From positions 54,820,753-54,884,752 of the forward strand of contig NC_090290.1 of NCBI RefSeq assembly GCF_037392515.1: a DNA stretch of 64,000 nt, given 5' to 3'. The DNA comes from Haliotis asinina. Lineage: Eukaryota > Mollusca > Gastropoda > Lepetellida > Haliotidae. Within the stretch, counting starts at the first letter, position 1. The number at the start of each line of letters is the position of its first letter. Positions 24,397-36,220 of this stretch are shown here, one piece after another. The position numbers and the translations under genes are program-made. The notes under the pieces are model-generated. The model was not told the origin of the DNA. It searched no databases and saw nothing but the letters and a program-made list of their open reading frames with translations.

Positions 24397-24781
24397 TTAA
24401 AAAGAATTGAACCCCTAAACCTACACTCTCAAGAGTCAGGCACCTAGTTGCTTGATGATTGATGGATGGATTATTTTTGCAAGGAACAGTGATAGAACAT
24501 AGGAAATATTATTGTTCAGGGATCAAGCAGTAGTGCAGAAACTTTAAATGTAAATGAAATCCAAACCTTTTGCTAATAGGTCACTGAGCACAGACATACA
24601 CCTTTTGTTCTGCTGTGACACACCTTTATGGTAGGTCAAGAAAACATGGACTGTTATGTATGTTCTTCGAAAGGACTGCTTTTGAACACCTGAGTAATAT
24701 TTTCAGGTGATACGTTTCACGCTACATATTTACCTGCCTTGGTACTTTGTCACTGTTTGCCTTTTATTTGTTTAATTACAG

Positions 24782-27700
24782 GATATGAAATGAAGAACCA
24801 TCTTCACAAGATAAAGTTGCCAAGCAACCACGTATGAATACACTTGGACTGAGTTTGATGTTAAAAATGGGCTGCATTTGTGGCAAAGAATCTATCAACA
24901 TTGACAACAGAAACTTCTACATTCGGTCAAGACTTGGGGAAGGGTGATAATGATTCAACATTTCTGATTTAGTTTTCAGGACACTAGGTTTTACAGTCTC
25001 TTTCAGTATCCAAATGACTTGTTTACCAACATACATCAATGTATCTCCAGGGCTAACATTTCAGTAAACCTACACTAACCCCAGGATCCATTCCTGTGCA
25101 ACTCTTGAATTACATTTGCTAATTTGATTGGTTACACTCCTTGGTCTAATAAACCAGTCAGATTGCCTCTTCATTCATCATGTTCATGTTTGGGGGTAAT
25201 ATTTTCTGGTTGTGCTCCTCATTCATGTTCAGGGGGAAATGATTTTTGGTTGTATGTATTCATGTTCAGGGGTTAATGTCTTCCAAATTCTGCTCCAGAG
25301 GGTTCAGTTACGTTGATCTGATAGAAGAAGTGAGGACCCACAAGCTTTTTGCTCTCAAGAGGATCACATGCCATTCCAAGGATGAAGAACGGGTGGCGAT
25401 GCAAGAGGTTGAAATCATGCGGACATTCCATCACAGCAACATTGTGCCGCTGGAAGCCCACTGCATGAAGCCTGTCGGACATTATTCCAAGACACTCGAC
25501 ATCACCAGTGAAGTGTTCATCGTTATGCCATATTATAAGGTATGTAGGTGGCTGTGGGGTAGCCTAGTGGTTAAAACATTCACTATCTTGCTGAAGACTT
25601 GGAGTCAATTGTGTGAAAATAATTCCTGGTGTCCCCCACTCTGATTTGGCTGGAATATTGCTAAGAGCAGCTTAAAACTAAAAACTCATACAATTTCACT
25701 TGGCATACCAAAAAACATAGGGGATATTTCATTTGAAATGCAAATAATGAAGCCATAGAGAAAACAAATGATAAAAAGAAATTAAGGGAAAATGTGACAG
25801 TTTATTCCATTCCTTTGGAAATGTTTCATCTGTATGGACATGTATTACTTTTTCTCAAATGTTTTGGCTTTGGCTAGTGGTATGCTTGCAAAATGGAATA
25901 TCCACTACCTTTTGTAATGGTGTATAAGGTTGGTTATCAGAATAGCACTTCCTACATTTGTAGGTCTTGTAGCTACTTGTATCTCTTACATCTAGAGGAG
26001 AGACCCTTGTGCCCTCTGTCTTGGAAATGTAAATATTTTTGGCGAAATAAGGGAGTGGTCAAAGCAAGCCCTCTGATTAGTTGATGTTTGTTAAGGAGAC
26101 AATTACAGCTGATGCTCACCTTTATGATGTCTTTGCTGGAAAAAAACCCACTCCATTTTCAAGTCAGACAGGCAATAAAATTAAAAATTCCCACATGTTT
26201 TATGAAGAATGTGCACATTTATGAATATTGACCAATCAGAGGGTTTGGTTCAACCTCACCACATTTTATGCTGGCCCTGTTGTCATCTATCTGTAACTAG
26301 CTTGTTTTGTTGAGGATCAAAATCAGTTTTCAGTTGACTTACAGAAATAACAATAAAGAATTGCTAGGTGTCATGAGGGGTGATCAGTAGACTAATCATC
26401 CGTGGTTATATTTACATTAAGTTTTGTTAATTGCATGTGATGGTAATGTAAAATCATTGAGCTATGACATAACAGAACACTGGAGCTGCCAGCATTTAGT
26501 TCAAAGATGTACATACTGTCTGCGAATCTTTCATAAATTCATCAACAAGTATGTCAAGACAACCCTAGGATTTGAAACAGAATCCTTCTAATACTTCTCT
26601 CTGTATGAATACCATGAACATTTTTCTTTATGAGAACCCTTTCCTCTCTCGATTTGAGATTTAAAGTTTAACTTATTTTAGCAGGATGTAAAGGAAACCA
26701 CATGAATATATCTTAAGTTTGATCAGTATCGTCCAGACAGCTTTAGGTTCGCTGGTTTCCTTGAACATTTGAAATGAAGAGTCCAGGTATTGAATGCTCA
26801 TGAGCATCTATAGATCTGAGAGCACATGTCCCTCACTCACACACAGAGAGGTAGCATTCAAGACAAGATTGGATACCTGGCAGTCAAGTCGGAGAAGATG
26901 GTGGAGGACAAGCTGTGGAGAATGTTCTTGGGCATCTGTCATGGCGTCCGAGCTTTGCATTCCTTCAACCCCCCATATGCACACAGGTAATATTACCATT
27001 GTTTCTTACATATAGTAATTCGCCCCTACATAGGAAGTATGTGGTGCAGTGGATAGAGCGTCTACCCAATGGTTCAATCCCCTAACCCCTCAGTTGTTTC
27101 ATAGATTGCCTCTGTGGTGTAGTGAGTAGAGAGTTTGCATGATGGTTCTCTCCCTTGGCTGTTCTGTCTCTTGGTTGATCCCTGCCTGTATACAACCTCT
27201 TTCTGTCCAAGAAAGCCAGATTATTGATTTGATCCGTGTCACACTGAAAGATGTAAAAGATATTTTCCACAGTTTCAACACATTATGGTTACTTTTGTTT
27301 TCACACCAGTATGGTAGCTGTCTACAATTTGAACATCAAGCTTACACATATAATTTTTAAAATAGTGTTTACCAAATGTTTACTCGGCCTCTTTCAGAGA
27401 CCTGAAGCCTGCTAACATCATGATAGCAGATGACGAGACCCCGGTGTTGATGGATCTTGGCTCTGCAGCCAAAGCTAGGGTAGATGTGAGGAATCTACAA
27501 GAAGCCCGGGCACTGCAGGTTAGTGTCCCCGGAATCCACCCTATCATCACTGCAGGGGCCACCCTATCATCACTGCAGGGGCCACCCTATCATCACTGCA
27601 GGGGTCAACCCATCTGAAGTTCTACAGGGCATTTTAAGATTTTCCAATACATCACAATCAATATTATAAACGCCATGAACAAGCCATAGGTGGTTTCCTG

Positions 27701-30700
27701 CTTTTAGTAATATTTCAGCAATATTCCAGAATAGTCTTCGTGTACTCATGTTGGGAATCAAACCCTGGTTATTGGCATGATGAGTGGACACTCCAACAAC
27801 TATGCTACCCCATTTCCCCTGTTCTTCAAAACTGGTTTAACCATCTCCATTTCCTCTGCGATTATGAAAGCAAAGATGTCTCTCACTCACAAGTGTTGTG
27901 TGATTCATATGCTACATGTTGCTTCAAACTTTATGGACGTTCTCAAACTATACTTAAGATGTATTATCCTTCATAGTCTGGGAAAGAGTTACAACTGCCC
28001 CCCAAAATTTGCGAATGTTTTGGAATCGGTAACAGCAGCTAAACATGTTAAATAGATTGCTGTGTAAAAATTCATTTTATAAAAAAATCTTGTCATCATA
28101 AAAATCCTTTTTTCCTTTTTCCTTTCCTCAATACTTTTTTTAAATTCCTGTTTCTCTAAAAGTAAATCAAAGTACCAAATATACTGCCTTGAAAATTTGT
28201 TTTCCTACTTTATTTCATATCAATACTGTAATATCTTTATAAAAAACACATATTGATTAATAAAAGTAATCAATTTACTTTTAAGAAAACATGTACTGAC
28301 ATTACATTTTACAGACCGTGTCCATAACGGGGCACCACTTATGAAACAAAAGCCATGGGGACTTGCTATTTTTATCACATAATTAGATTCAGGACACATT
28401 TTTCTACAAAATGATACCAAATTTAGCAATTTTGTGACATTTTGATATATTCCATATCCAATCGCCTTAATATTTAAATTCACACTAAACAAATATTTAA
28501 AAAAAAAATTAAAAATATGTTACCATAGCATATCAACACTTATCTCCTATTAAAACAACATACCCAAATTAAATTTGATAAGGGGAAATAACTCTTGCCC
28601 AGGTTTTCCTTAGGATAAATACTTGTGTGGTCAGAATATCATGATGTACAGTTAGCAGCAAGATAGACTGAAGTAACTGTGTATTAACATAACAAATAAC
28701 AGATCCCATGTCCCATTGTCACATCCCATCACGTACAGTATGCACATAAACAAAGGTACCCAACCTTTTTACCTGCTTTAAGTCAAGTGGTTGCTTTATG
28801 TGTTTGTTATCGAGGGTGTATACTTCTTTGAGTAATGCCCATTTATTAACAATATCTTTAAGGTCATCGCACAGGTCTTACTATTGGTTCATTTTGGTTG
28901 ATGCCATGACAACTACTTTGCATATTGTCTGAACATATATGACATGTTTATAACTACAGGACACTGCAGAAGAGAGGTGCTCTATGCTGTACAGGGCCCC
29001 GGAACTGTTTAACGTAGACTCTAATGCCAATATTGATGAAAGAACAGATATTTGGGTGAGTATACAGTATTTGGGCTCTGGAACAGATTATGTAAGAGAA
29101 AAACTTCAGTACACCATTGGGTATGCATGTCAAGTTGATGGACTAAGGGATTTGAAGTTTTTCAGTGTTAGTCTGATGGCAGTCAAAATTATTACAATGA
29201 AATGTTTAAAGAGTTTGGGGTAGGAAGACTGATTCCTTATTTTCGGATTAGCTCTTACACCTACCCAGTTATACACCCAAAGTAAACTGCTTCAACAAAT
29301 TTATCCATCTACATTTGATAGACATGTGCCGGTTTACATGAGTTTCATTGATGCTTAAACAACATTCAGGTTCAACAGTATATAACATGTAAAACAGATT
29401 TTTTTATTCTCCTGTGCAACCTGTGTTCTTTGTGGTGGGAAATCAACGGTGTATTCTCCTGCTAAGAACATTATCTCCATCCATCCATCCATCCATCCAA
29501 CCATCCATCCATCCATCCATATAGCATTATGCAACACAGAGTTCACGTTAGGTTGTTTTGCACGAGTGTGTGCAGAAGTAAAATTATTTTTATGTAGTCA
29601 AAATCTTTTGCTCATGAAATTTTCAATTTTATCCTGAATCATTTCAAAATTTGTTGTGTTTCTGTATGTTGCTGTTTTAAGGAACTATTTAATATGAAGT
29701 AGATCGGAATCTATACGTCCAGAACATGCACAAGAGCTATGTTTGTGTGTTTTATTTTTTTTTTTTTGGCTTGAAAACGCAGGTTTCTGTATTAACATGA
29801 ACACTGAGACCATGATTAACTTGAACGTAACAGCACATTTGTTAATATCCAGGGACATGAAGATGTTTGATCCATTATGAGGGGAGGGGGAATATTTTTT
29901 TGGTAGAGCCATTGATTACCACTAGTTTACCTGAAACTGCAGTATCACAAAGGATGCTATATCAAGGGATAACTGTATCAAAAGCATATTATATAAAATA
30001 TATTGAGATCTCCAAGTTGTGTAAACATGTTCCTGACATTGTTATCTGTTTTTGTCAGAGCCTGGGTTGTGTGCTGTATGCTATGGCGTTCCTGGAATCC
30101 CCCTTCGAGAAGGCCTACCAGCGAGGTGACAGTATTGCGCTAGCTTCCCTCGGACGCAATGTCAAGTTCCCTGAAAACTCTAGGTATTTGGCTTATTATC
30201 TATGTATTATTGCCAATGAATATGTTTAGTTATGATTTTGTTGTTGTGTAACACAGCACTCGTTCAATATATATGAAATGGTTTTCATAGGCACAGCTGG
30301 TCAATACACTTACACCCGAGCTGTGGGACTTTCAATACTGAGGTTACATTCCATTGCTGGTCAATACACTTACACCCGAGCTGTGGGACTTTCAATACTG
30401 AGGTTACGTTCCATTGCTGGTCAATACACTTACAGCCGAGCTGTGGGACTTTCAATACTGAGGTTACGTTCCATTGCTGGTCAATACACTTACAGCCGAG
30501 CTGTGGGACTTTCAATACTGAGGTTACGTTCCATTGCTGGTCAATACACTTACACCCGAGCTGTGGGACCTTCAATACTGAGGTTACGTTCCATTGCTGG
30601 TCAATACACTTACACCCGAGCTGTGGGACCTTCAATACTGAGGTTATGTTCCATTGCTGGTCAATACACTTACACCTGAGCTGTGGGACTTTCAATACTG

Positions 30701-32564
30701 AGGTTACGTTCCATTGCTGGTCAATACACTTACAGCCGAGCTGTGGGACTTTCAATACTGAGGTTGCGTTCCATTGCTGGTCAATACACTTACAGCCGAG
30801 CTGTGGGACTTTCAATACTGAGGTTACGTTCCATTGCTGGTCAATACACTTACAGCCGAGCTGTGGGACTTTCAATACTGAGGTTACGTTCCATTGCTGG
30901 TCAATACACTTACACCCGAGCTGTGGGACTTTCAATACTGAGGTTACGTTCCATTGCTGGTCAATACACTTACACCCGAGCTGTGGGACCTTCAATACTG
31001 AGGTTACGTTCCATTGCTGGTCAATACACTTACAGTTGAGCTGTGGGACTTTCAATACTGAGGTTACACTCCATTGCTGGTCAATACACTTACAGCCGAG
31101 CTGTGGGACTTTCAATACTGAGGTTACGTTCCATTGCTGGTCAATACACTTACACCCGAGCTGTGGGACTTTCAATACTGAGGTTATGTTCCATTGCTGG
31201 TCAATACACTTACACCCGAGCTGTGGGACTTTCAATACTGAGGCTACGTTCCATCGCTGGTCAATACACTTACAGTTGAGCTGTGGGACTTTCAATACTG
31301 AGGTTACGTTCCATTGCTGGTCAATACACTTACAGCGGAGCTGTGGGACTTTCAATACTGAGGTTACGTTCCATTGCTGGTCAATACACTTACACCCGAG
31401 CTGTGGGACTTTCAATACTGAGGTTACGTTCCATTGCTGGTCAATACACTTACACCCGAGCTGTGGGACTTTCAATACTGAGGTTATGTTCCATTGCTGG
31501 TCAATACACTTACAGCCGAGCTGTGGAACTTTCAATACTGAGGTTACATTCCATTGCTGATCAATACACTTACAGTTGAGCTGTGGGACTTTCAATACTG
31601 AGGTTACGTTCCATTGCTGGTCAATACACTTACACCCGAGCTGTGGGACTTTCAATACTGAGGTTACACTCCATTGCTGGTCAATACACTTACACCCGAG
31701 CTGTGGGACTTTCAATACTGAGGTTACGTTCCATTGCTGGTCAATACACTTACAGTTGAGCTGTGGGACTTTCAATACTGAGGTTACATTCCATTGCTGG
31801 TCAATACACTTACAGTTGAGCTGTGGGACTTTCAATACTGAGGTTACGTTCCATTGCTGGTCAATACACTTACAGCCGAGCTGTGGGACTTTCAATACTG
31901 AGGTTACATTCCATTGCTGGTCAATACACTTACACCCGAGCTGTGGAACTTTCAATACTGAGGTTACATTCCATTGCTGGTCAATACACTTACACCCGAG
32001 CTGTGGGACCTTCAATACTGAGGTTACATTCCATTGCTGGTCAATACGCTTACAGCCGAGCTGTGGGACTTTCAATACTGAGGTTACATTCCATTGCTGG
32101 TCAATACACTTACAGCCGAGCTGTGGGACTTTCAATACTGAGGTTACATTCCATTGCTACAGTCGTCAGCAGTTTAAATTTTTGTAGAAGAGAATGGATA
32201 CGATTTATTTCGTTTAGTTTGTTTGTAATATTTTGCCTGAGCCCCACTAAATCACAGGTAAGACTTTTAAATGTCATGTTGATTTTTCATGTTGATTTAT
32301 TTTATAAGGAAAGTCTATGATCAAAGTAGTTGAACAGTATCAATGTGTTGTTACAATTCATATGTAAATGAGATTTGAGTAACGTAAATATAACAGGTGT
32401 ATTGTATCAAATATTCAGATGTTTCTTTTTTTGTCAGTTTCAGCAAGTCAGTGGAAGATACAATCCTCTATCTGATGACTGTAAATGTGATGGAACGACC
32501 TTTTATCGACCAAGTTATTTCACGAGTGGACAGTATCACTCAAGCAAGTGAAAACCGAGTCTGA
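24782..32564 (+). CDS. STK16: Serine/threonine-protein kinase 16
   Basis: STK16 is a lipidated, Golgi/membrane-associated NAK-family kinase. Coding exons are 24867-24943, 25299-25539, 26847-26986, 27398-27518, 28960-29055, 30059-30183 and 32438-32564 (TGA). They join in frame to 308 aa (human 305). A strong acceptor places the first coding exon's start at 24782, so a non-coding exon lies upstream. The ATG at 24867 has a good context and gives MGCICGK: Gly2 for myristate, Cys3/Cys5 for palmitate, as in vertebrate STK16. Kinase motifs are LGEGGFSYV (23-31), catalytic K46 in FALKR, HRDLKPAN (152-159), DLG instead of DFG (172-174, as in human), YRAPE (204-208) and DERTDIW. The last intron holds a ~1.9-kb minisatellite. 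It is divergent from DCTN2. Confidence 0.96.
24785..24837 (+). promoter_or_regulatory. Two upstream ORFs in the STK16 leader
   Basis: ATG AAA TGA at 24785-24793 is a minimal two-codon uORF. A second at 24790-24837 (16 codons with stop) ends in a TGA that overlaps an in-frame upstream ATG of the kinase at 24834. Initiation at 24834 or at 24858 would add 11 or 3 residues and bury the myristoyl glycine. Both upstream ATGs have weak contexts. Confidence 0.5.
25546..25682 (+). repeat. SINE family B copy, tRNA head first
   Basis: GTGGGGTAGCCTAGTGGTTA shows the tRNA-like A box in plus orientation, followed by CCTGGTGTCCCCCACTC and TGGAATATTGCTAAG. It lies in STK16 intron 2. Confidence 0.75.
27030..27200 (+). 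repeat. tRNA-like SINE fragments
   Basis: GTGGTGCAGTGGATAGAGCG with GGTTCAATCCCC, then TCTGTGGTGTAGTGAGTAGA, are two A-box-like starts, the first with a B-box-like partner. A related minus-strand fragment ends at about 50610. It lies in STK16 intron 3. Confidence 0.5.
27688..27815 (-). repeat. SINE family B copy, diverged
   Basis: TTTTAGTAATATTTCAGCAA, TGGGAATCAAACCCTGGTTA, GATGAGTGGACACTCCAACA and GCTACCCCAT define it. It lies in STK16 intron 4. Confidence 0.6.
29477..29520. repeat. (CCAT)n microsatellite
   Basis: About eleven CCAT units with one interruption (CCAACCAT), in STK16 intron 5. Confidence 0.85.
30290..32158. repeat. 60-bp minisatellite, ~31 copies
   Basis: Thirty-one consecutive 60-bp units, each with GGTCAATACACTTACA, GAGCTGTGGGACTTTCAATA and CTGAGGTTACGTTCCATTGC. 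Units differ mainly at one variable triplet-sized site (CCC, GCC, GTT, GCG, CCT), at GGGACT/GGGACC and at TTACG/TTACA/TTATG. As 60 is divisible by three and the unit lacks stops, long frames stay open on both strands, including 616 codons on minus. These look like by-products. The array fills most of the last STK16 intron (30184-32437). Confidence 0.95.
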
Positions 32565-33188
32565 TTGGCTCCCTTTGTCATGTGATCTAAGTACTTGGCT
32601 ATTCGTATCATATGACTGATACTAGTCTTCTGTGTCATGTGACTTGACCATAATGCATCATGTGATCTGCCCTAAACATCCTCCCACTACAGACGGTCTT
32701 TGTTGTGGGAACAGATATGGAATCCTGTCTGCTTCAAGTGATTGTCTCTGGGTGTCTCTCCTGTGAGAGGTCATGTTAGTTAATCAACTCTCTAATCAGT
32801 TAACAGCTCTAGGATTTAACAAGCTCCTTGTTGAACATTTTTCAGAATGTATAGATGTAGTTAGGTTAACTTAAGGGTGACAATGGGTGGTCCAGTGGTT
32901 AGTGTATTATGTCAGAGATCTGGTTCTATTCCCATGCAAGTGTAGAAGCATCTCTTTAGAAAAAAGTTAAAATATAATATCTGATAGCATAAATTTTGGT
33001 GAACAATTTGTGTGTCTTAGCAAAACATTCATCAGTTAATGGAAGTTTGGTTTGTGATGATTTTGTGAATTTTTTTCAAACATTTCAAATCATTTATGGG
33101 CAAGAAAAGGGACATGTGATGTCCATATGTGCAGCTGACTCCTAGTGTCCCCTGCTGTGATGTTTCTGGAGTATGTATTGCTGACAGA
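32565..33188. other. STK16 3' UTR start and downstream DNA
   Basis: After the STK16 stop the sequence has runs of CATGTGATCT-type motifs at 32580-32670 (TCATGTGATC, TCATATGACTG, TCATGTGACTTG, TCATGTGATCTG), a loose local repeat. The poly(A) site is unclear; candidate AATAAA signals lie far downstream (35765, 37309). Confidence 0.4.
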
Positions 33189-33190
33189 GT
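32880..33190 (+). repeat. SINE family B copy, interrupted
   Basis: The tRNA-like head (GGTGGTCCAGTGGTTAGTGT, GGTTCTATTCCCATG) is at 32880-32940. The distal part (TAGTGTCCCCTGCTGTGATG, TTTCTGGAGTATGTATTGCT) is at 33138-33185. Unrelated sequence separates them. Confidence 0.5.
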
Positions 33191-33462
33191 GAGTGAGTGA
33201 ATTGAGTTTTATGCCGCACTCAGCAATATTCCAGCTATATGGCAGCGGTCTTTAAGTAATTGACTGTGGACCAGACAATCCAGTGACCAACATGACCATC
33301 GATCTGCACAATTGGGAACTGATGACATGTGTCAACCAAGTCAGTGAGCCTTACTACCCGATCCCTTTAGTCACCTCTTACAACAAGCACAGCCGCCTTT
33401 TATGGCAAGCACGGGTTGCTGAAGGCCTATTCTACCCCGGACCTTCACAGGTCCTGACAGCA
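33188..33462 (-). repeat. SINE family A copy, near full length
   Basis: GTGAGTGAGTGAATTGAGTT, GCCGCACTCAGCAATATTCC, ATTGACTGTGGACCAGACAA, CGATCTGCACAATTGGGAAC and CTATTCTACCCCGGACCTTC. The simple tail abuts that of the SINE B copy just to the left, giving a tail-to-tail pair. Confidence 0.85.
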
Positions 33463-36058
33463 GAGTAATCACTCCCTCACTTGGTGATGAGTGAGGATGA
33501 GTTGAGGAGTACTTGTCTCCAGCAAAACCAACAATCACTGTTCATATGAGCTGCATATTTTTCATAAAAAATATTACAATTTTCTATTGGTAATTATGTT
33601 TAGTAACCCATGTTTTAGTTTCATGAAAAAATCAAAAGCTTTTAGAGGAACACTGTGTGTTATTACCCAATATAGCCTTTTCAGCTTGCAGATGCAACCT
33701 TAACCATAGTGAATAACTTTAAATATCCCATTACTAACAACATGAATCGTTGTAGCAAGCCAAAGTGAAATCACAGGAAAATTACAGTTCAGCTGAACAA
33801 GCACAGACTCTTTTATTAATGTCTATATGTTGGTTTAAAGAGAACAAGCCAAATGGATCCATGGAAGTCGAAATCTGTTGAATACCTAAAGGAAATTGTG
33901 AACCAATTTGTGACTGATAGTGTGTTTATGAATAATTCAGTGACTGGGTACACATCACCAACCAACATCACTTGCAACACAACATCACCACAAATAACTG
34001 GCGACACAACATCACTTGCAACACAACAGCACCAACCACACAAATTCAGTGAGGTGTCAGTCATGTTCGTCAAGACTTGAAGATGTTCATGGCAGCCTCC
34101 CTCAGTTGATATTACTGTATTTCTTCAGTTAACTGCCAAGGTTGAAATAGTTTGGGGTACATGGAGTATTTTGCTTTCACAGAACATTTCCAATTATTTT
34201 TGACATATAATTAAATGAGTTATAGAGTTTTAGAAAGAAGAGTATGTTCCTGTGTACATACCGGTAATTGGATGAACTGTGGTATGTGTTTTAGCCCATG
34301 CTGTTTTGATAAGTGGTCAATATTGTACAGGTTGTGTTTGTCTCATTACATCCTTTTTAAATCAAATAATTTGACTGTCAGTGTTAAGTGTCAAAAGACA
34401 TAAGTATGACATCAAACCATTGTTAATTTTTAAATGTTTTCTTTTATAAGACGAATGTGATCAGCTTGCCTATTTAACTGGCTATTTTGACATATTTATA
34501 ATATACTATGTATATGTGTGTTGTATTGGTGTTCAGAGATCTCATGTGGTTTAACCACACTCCTGGTAAGGCACAAGTATTGGTTGGGACAGATGTGAAG
34601 ATTTGTTTGTGGTGTTCGACAGCATGATCATAGAGATAACATATTGATAAATCCTATCCTTTAGGATTTCTAATGCTACAATTACTTTGTGGAGAAGGTC
34701 TCTTGAAAATATGAAATATTCATCAAATCAGATTTTTAATGAACCTTTTATGTAAAGATGCCATAGTTTGAAAAATCCTGATGGTTAAATGCTGTCATAC
34801 TAAGAGATTTGTATTTCCAATCAATTGTTTCTATGGTAACAGCACATCTATTGCAGAAGGTTTAAAGTGATCAAGTCCCATGACTATATTTCTTGATGTG
34901 CATTACATTATTTCCTGTTCCGTATTGACCTACCTGGAATAACACTGATGAGCATCAAAGATTTGAACAAACAATGATTCTTGGAAATGTTGACAGTTTA
35001 TAGTAACTATGTCAGAATGTGTCAACATTTATTATGATTGTATCATACAAATAACCACAGACATAATTGTATTAAAAGTGAGTTATTTCAGTCAGGGCCT
35101 CCAAAACATATTTTGTATATGTATTTGTTTTTCTTTTAAAAGATAATGTATCCTTGTAAAACATATCACAACATTTTTAATGACAACTTTGTCTTAAAGG
35201 CCATCATCCAAATATTTTAATGTCAGTCTACCTCGCTGTGGGAAGAGTAAACACTGCCGTCCAAAAACATGACAGCTGAAGATTTATAGCAACAATATAA
35301 AATCCATTAATACCTTAACACAGGGACTTAGTAACCAAAGAAGACAGAATATTCTCTTAGACTGTATACTGAATGAAACAGGTGCGCAAGTTTATATTAC
35401 ATTAAGAATGCTAGTTGACAGCACACATGATGTTGGTGGGTTTTCAACAACTTATAAACAAGGTGGAAGCTTATTGTTTAAGGGATCTTGGTGTTAATGT
35501 TGATTATTCATGTGTTTATGTAAACAGGACACATGGTTATTTTGAGGTTATTTTACCATATTTTCACTCTTTATTTGTGGTGAAACATGCAGGTATTACC
35601 TTCAATGTGTTCATCTATCCTTGATTTTCATATTTCCACAGTTTTCATCAGTCGTTTGACATACCTATGTCATTGAGTTAATGTTTATAAGATACCATAG
35701 ACACATGCTAAAATGTGGTAATACGTCATTCACTCACCTTTGCTTGTCTTATATCAGTGTATGAAATAAACCCCAAACCCCACCAGTCATCAGGGCTTGA
35801 TAACTGTAACATGTTACCAGCCCCAAAAGGATTTAACCTGACCAGATCTGATGAAATTTACCCAGATCAATGGAACATGTAAAATATTTACCAGACCATC
35901 GTACTGGCTAGCTGTACATTTAGACCATGCGTCAGATATCTTGCCCATCTCAGGTGGTCAGATAGGCCTTATTTCATGCACTGCTTATATATTCAGATAT
36001 TTGACATTAAATGCCTGGGTGCTTGGAATATGCACCGAGGTGTGTATTTATTAGAGAT
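33463..36058. other. Intergenic, nothing recognised
   Basis: AT-rich sequence with only short chance frames. A small direct repeat (ATCACTTGCAACACAACA) occurs twice near 33965-34030. No exon or element is recognised. Confidence 0.5.
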
Positions 36059-36059
36059 A

Positions 36060-36218
36060 CAGTGGAAGCTGTCTAAACCGGCACTCATGGGGACTGAAGA
36101 AATAAATTGGATAAGACAAAGTGCTGGATTGTAGAGCTGATGGTAAATGTACAAGCCATGGATGGAGCTGAGATTTTATGCCAGATTGGACAGATGCCGG
36201 TTTTGACAGCTTCCACTG
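36060..36218. mobile_element. Tigger/pogo-like MITE
   Basis: Inverted ends CAGTGGAAGCTGTCTAAACC and GGTTTTGACAGCTTCCACTG are flanked by TA on both sides, the target duplication of Tc1/mariner-pogo elements. At 159 bp it is non-autonomous. The terminal motif resembles Tigger ends. Confidence 0.8.
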
Positions 36219-36220
36219 TA

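Noticed and set aside
29477-29520. CRISPR-like short regular repeats
   Set aside because: It is a plain CCAT microsatellite; none of the arrays in the window has the spacer structure of a CRISPR.
30285-32187. Long open frames (616 codons minus; 304, 203 and others plus) as repeat-protein genes
   Set aside because: They are forced by a stop-free 60-bp unit, are open on both strands, and sit wholly inside an STK16 intron with confirmed phases on both sides.
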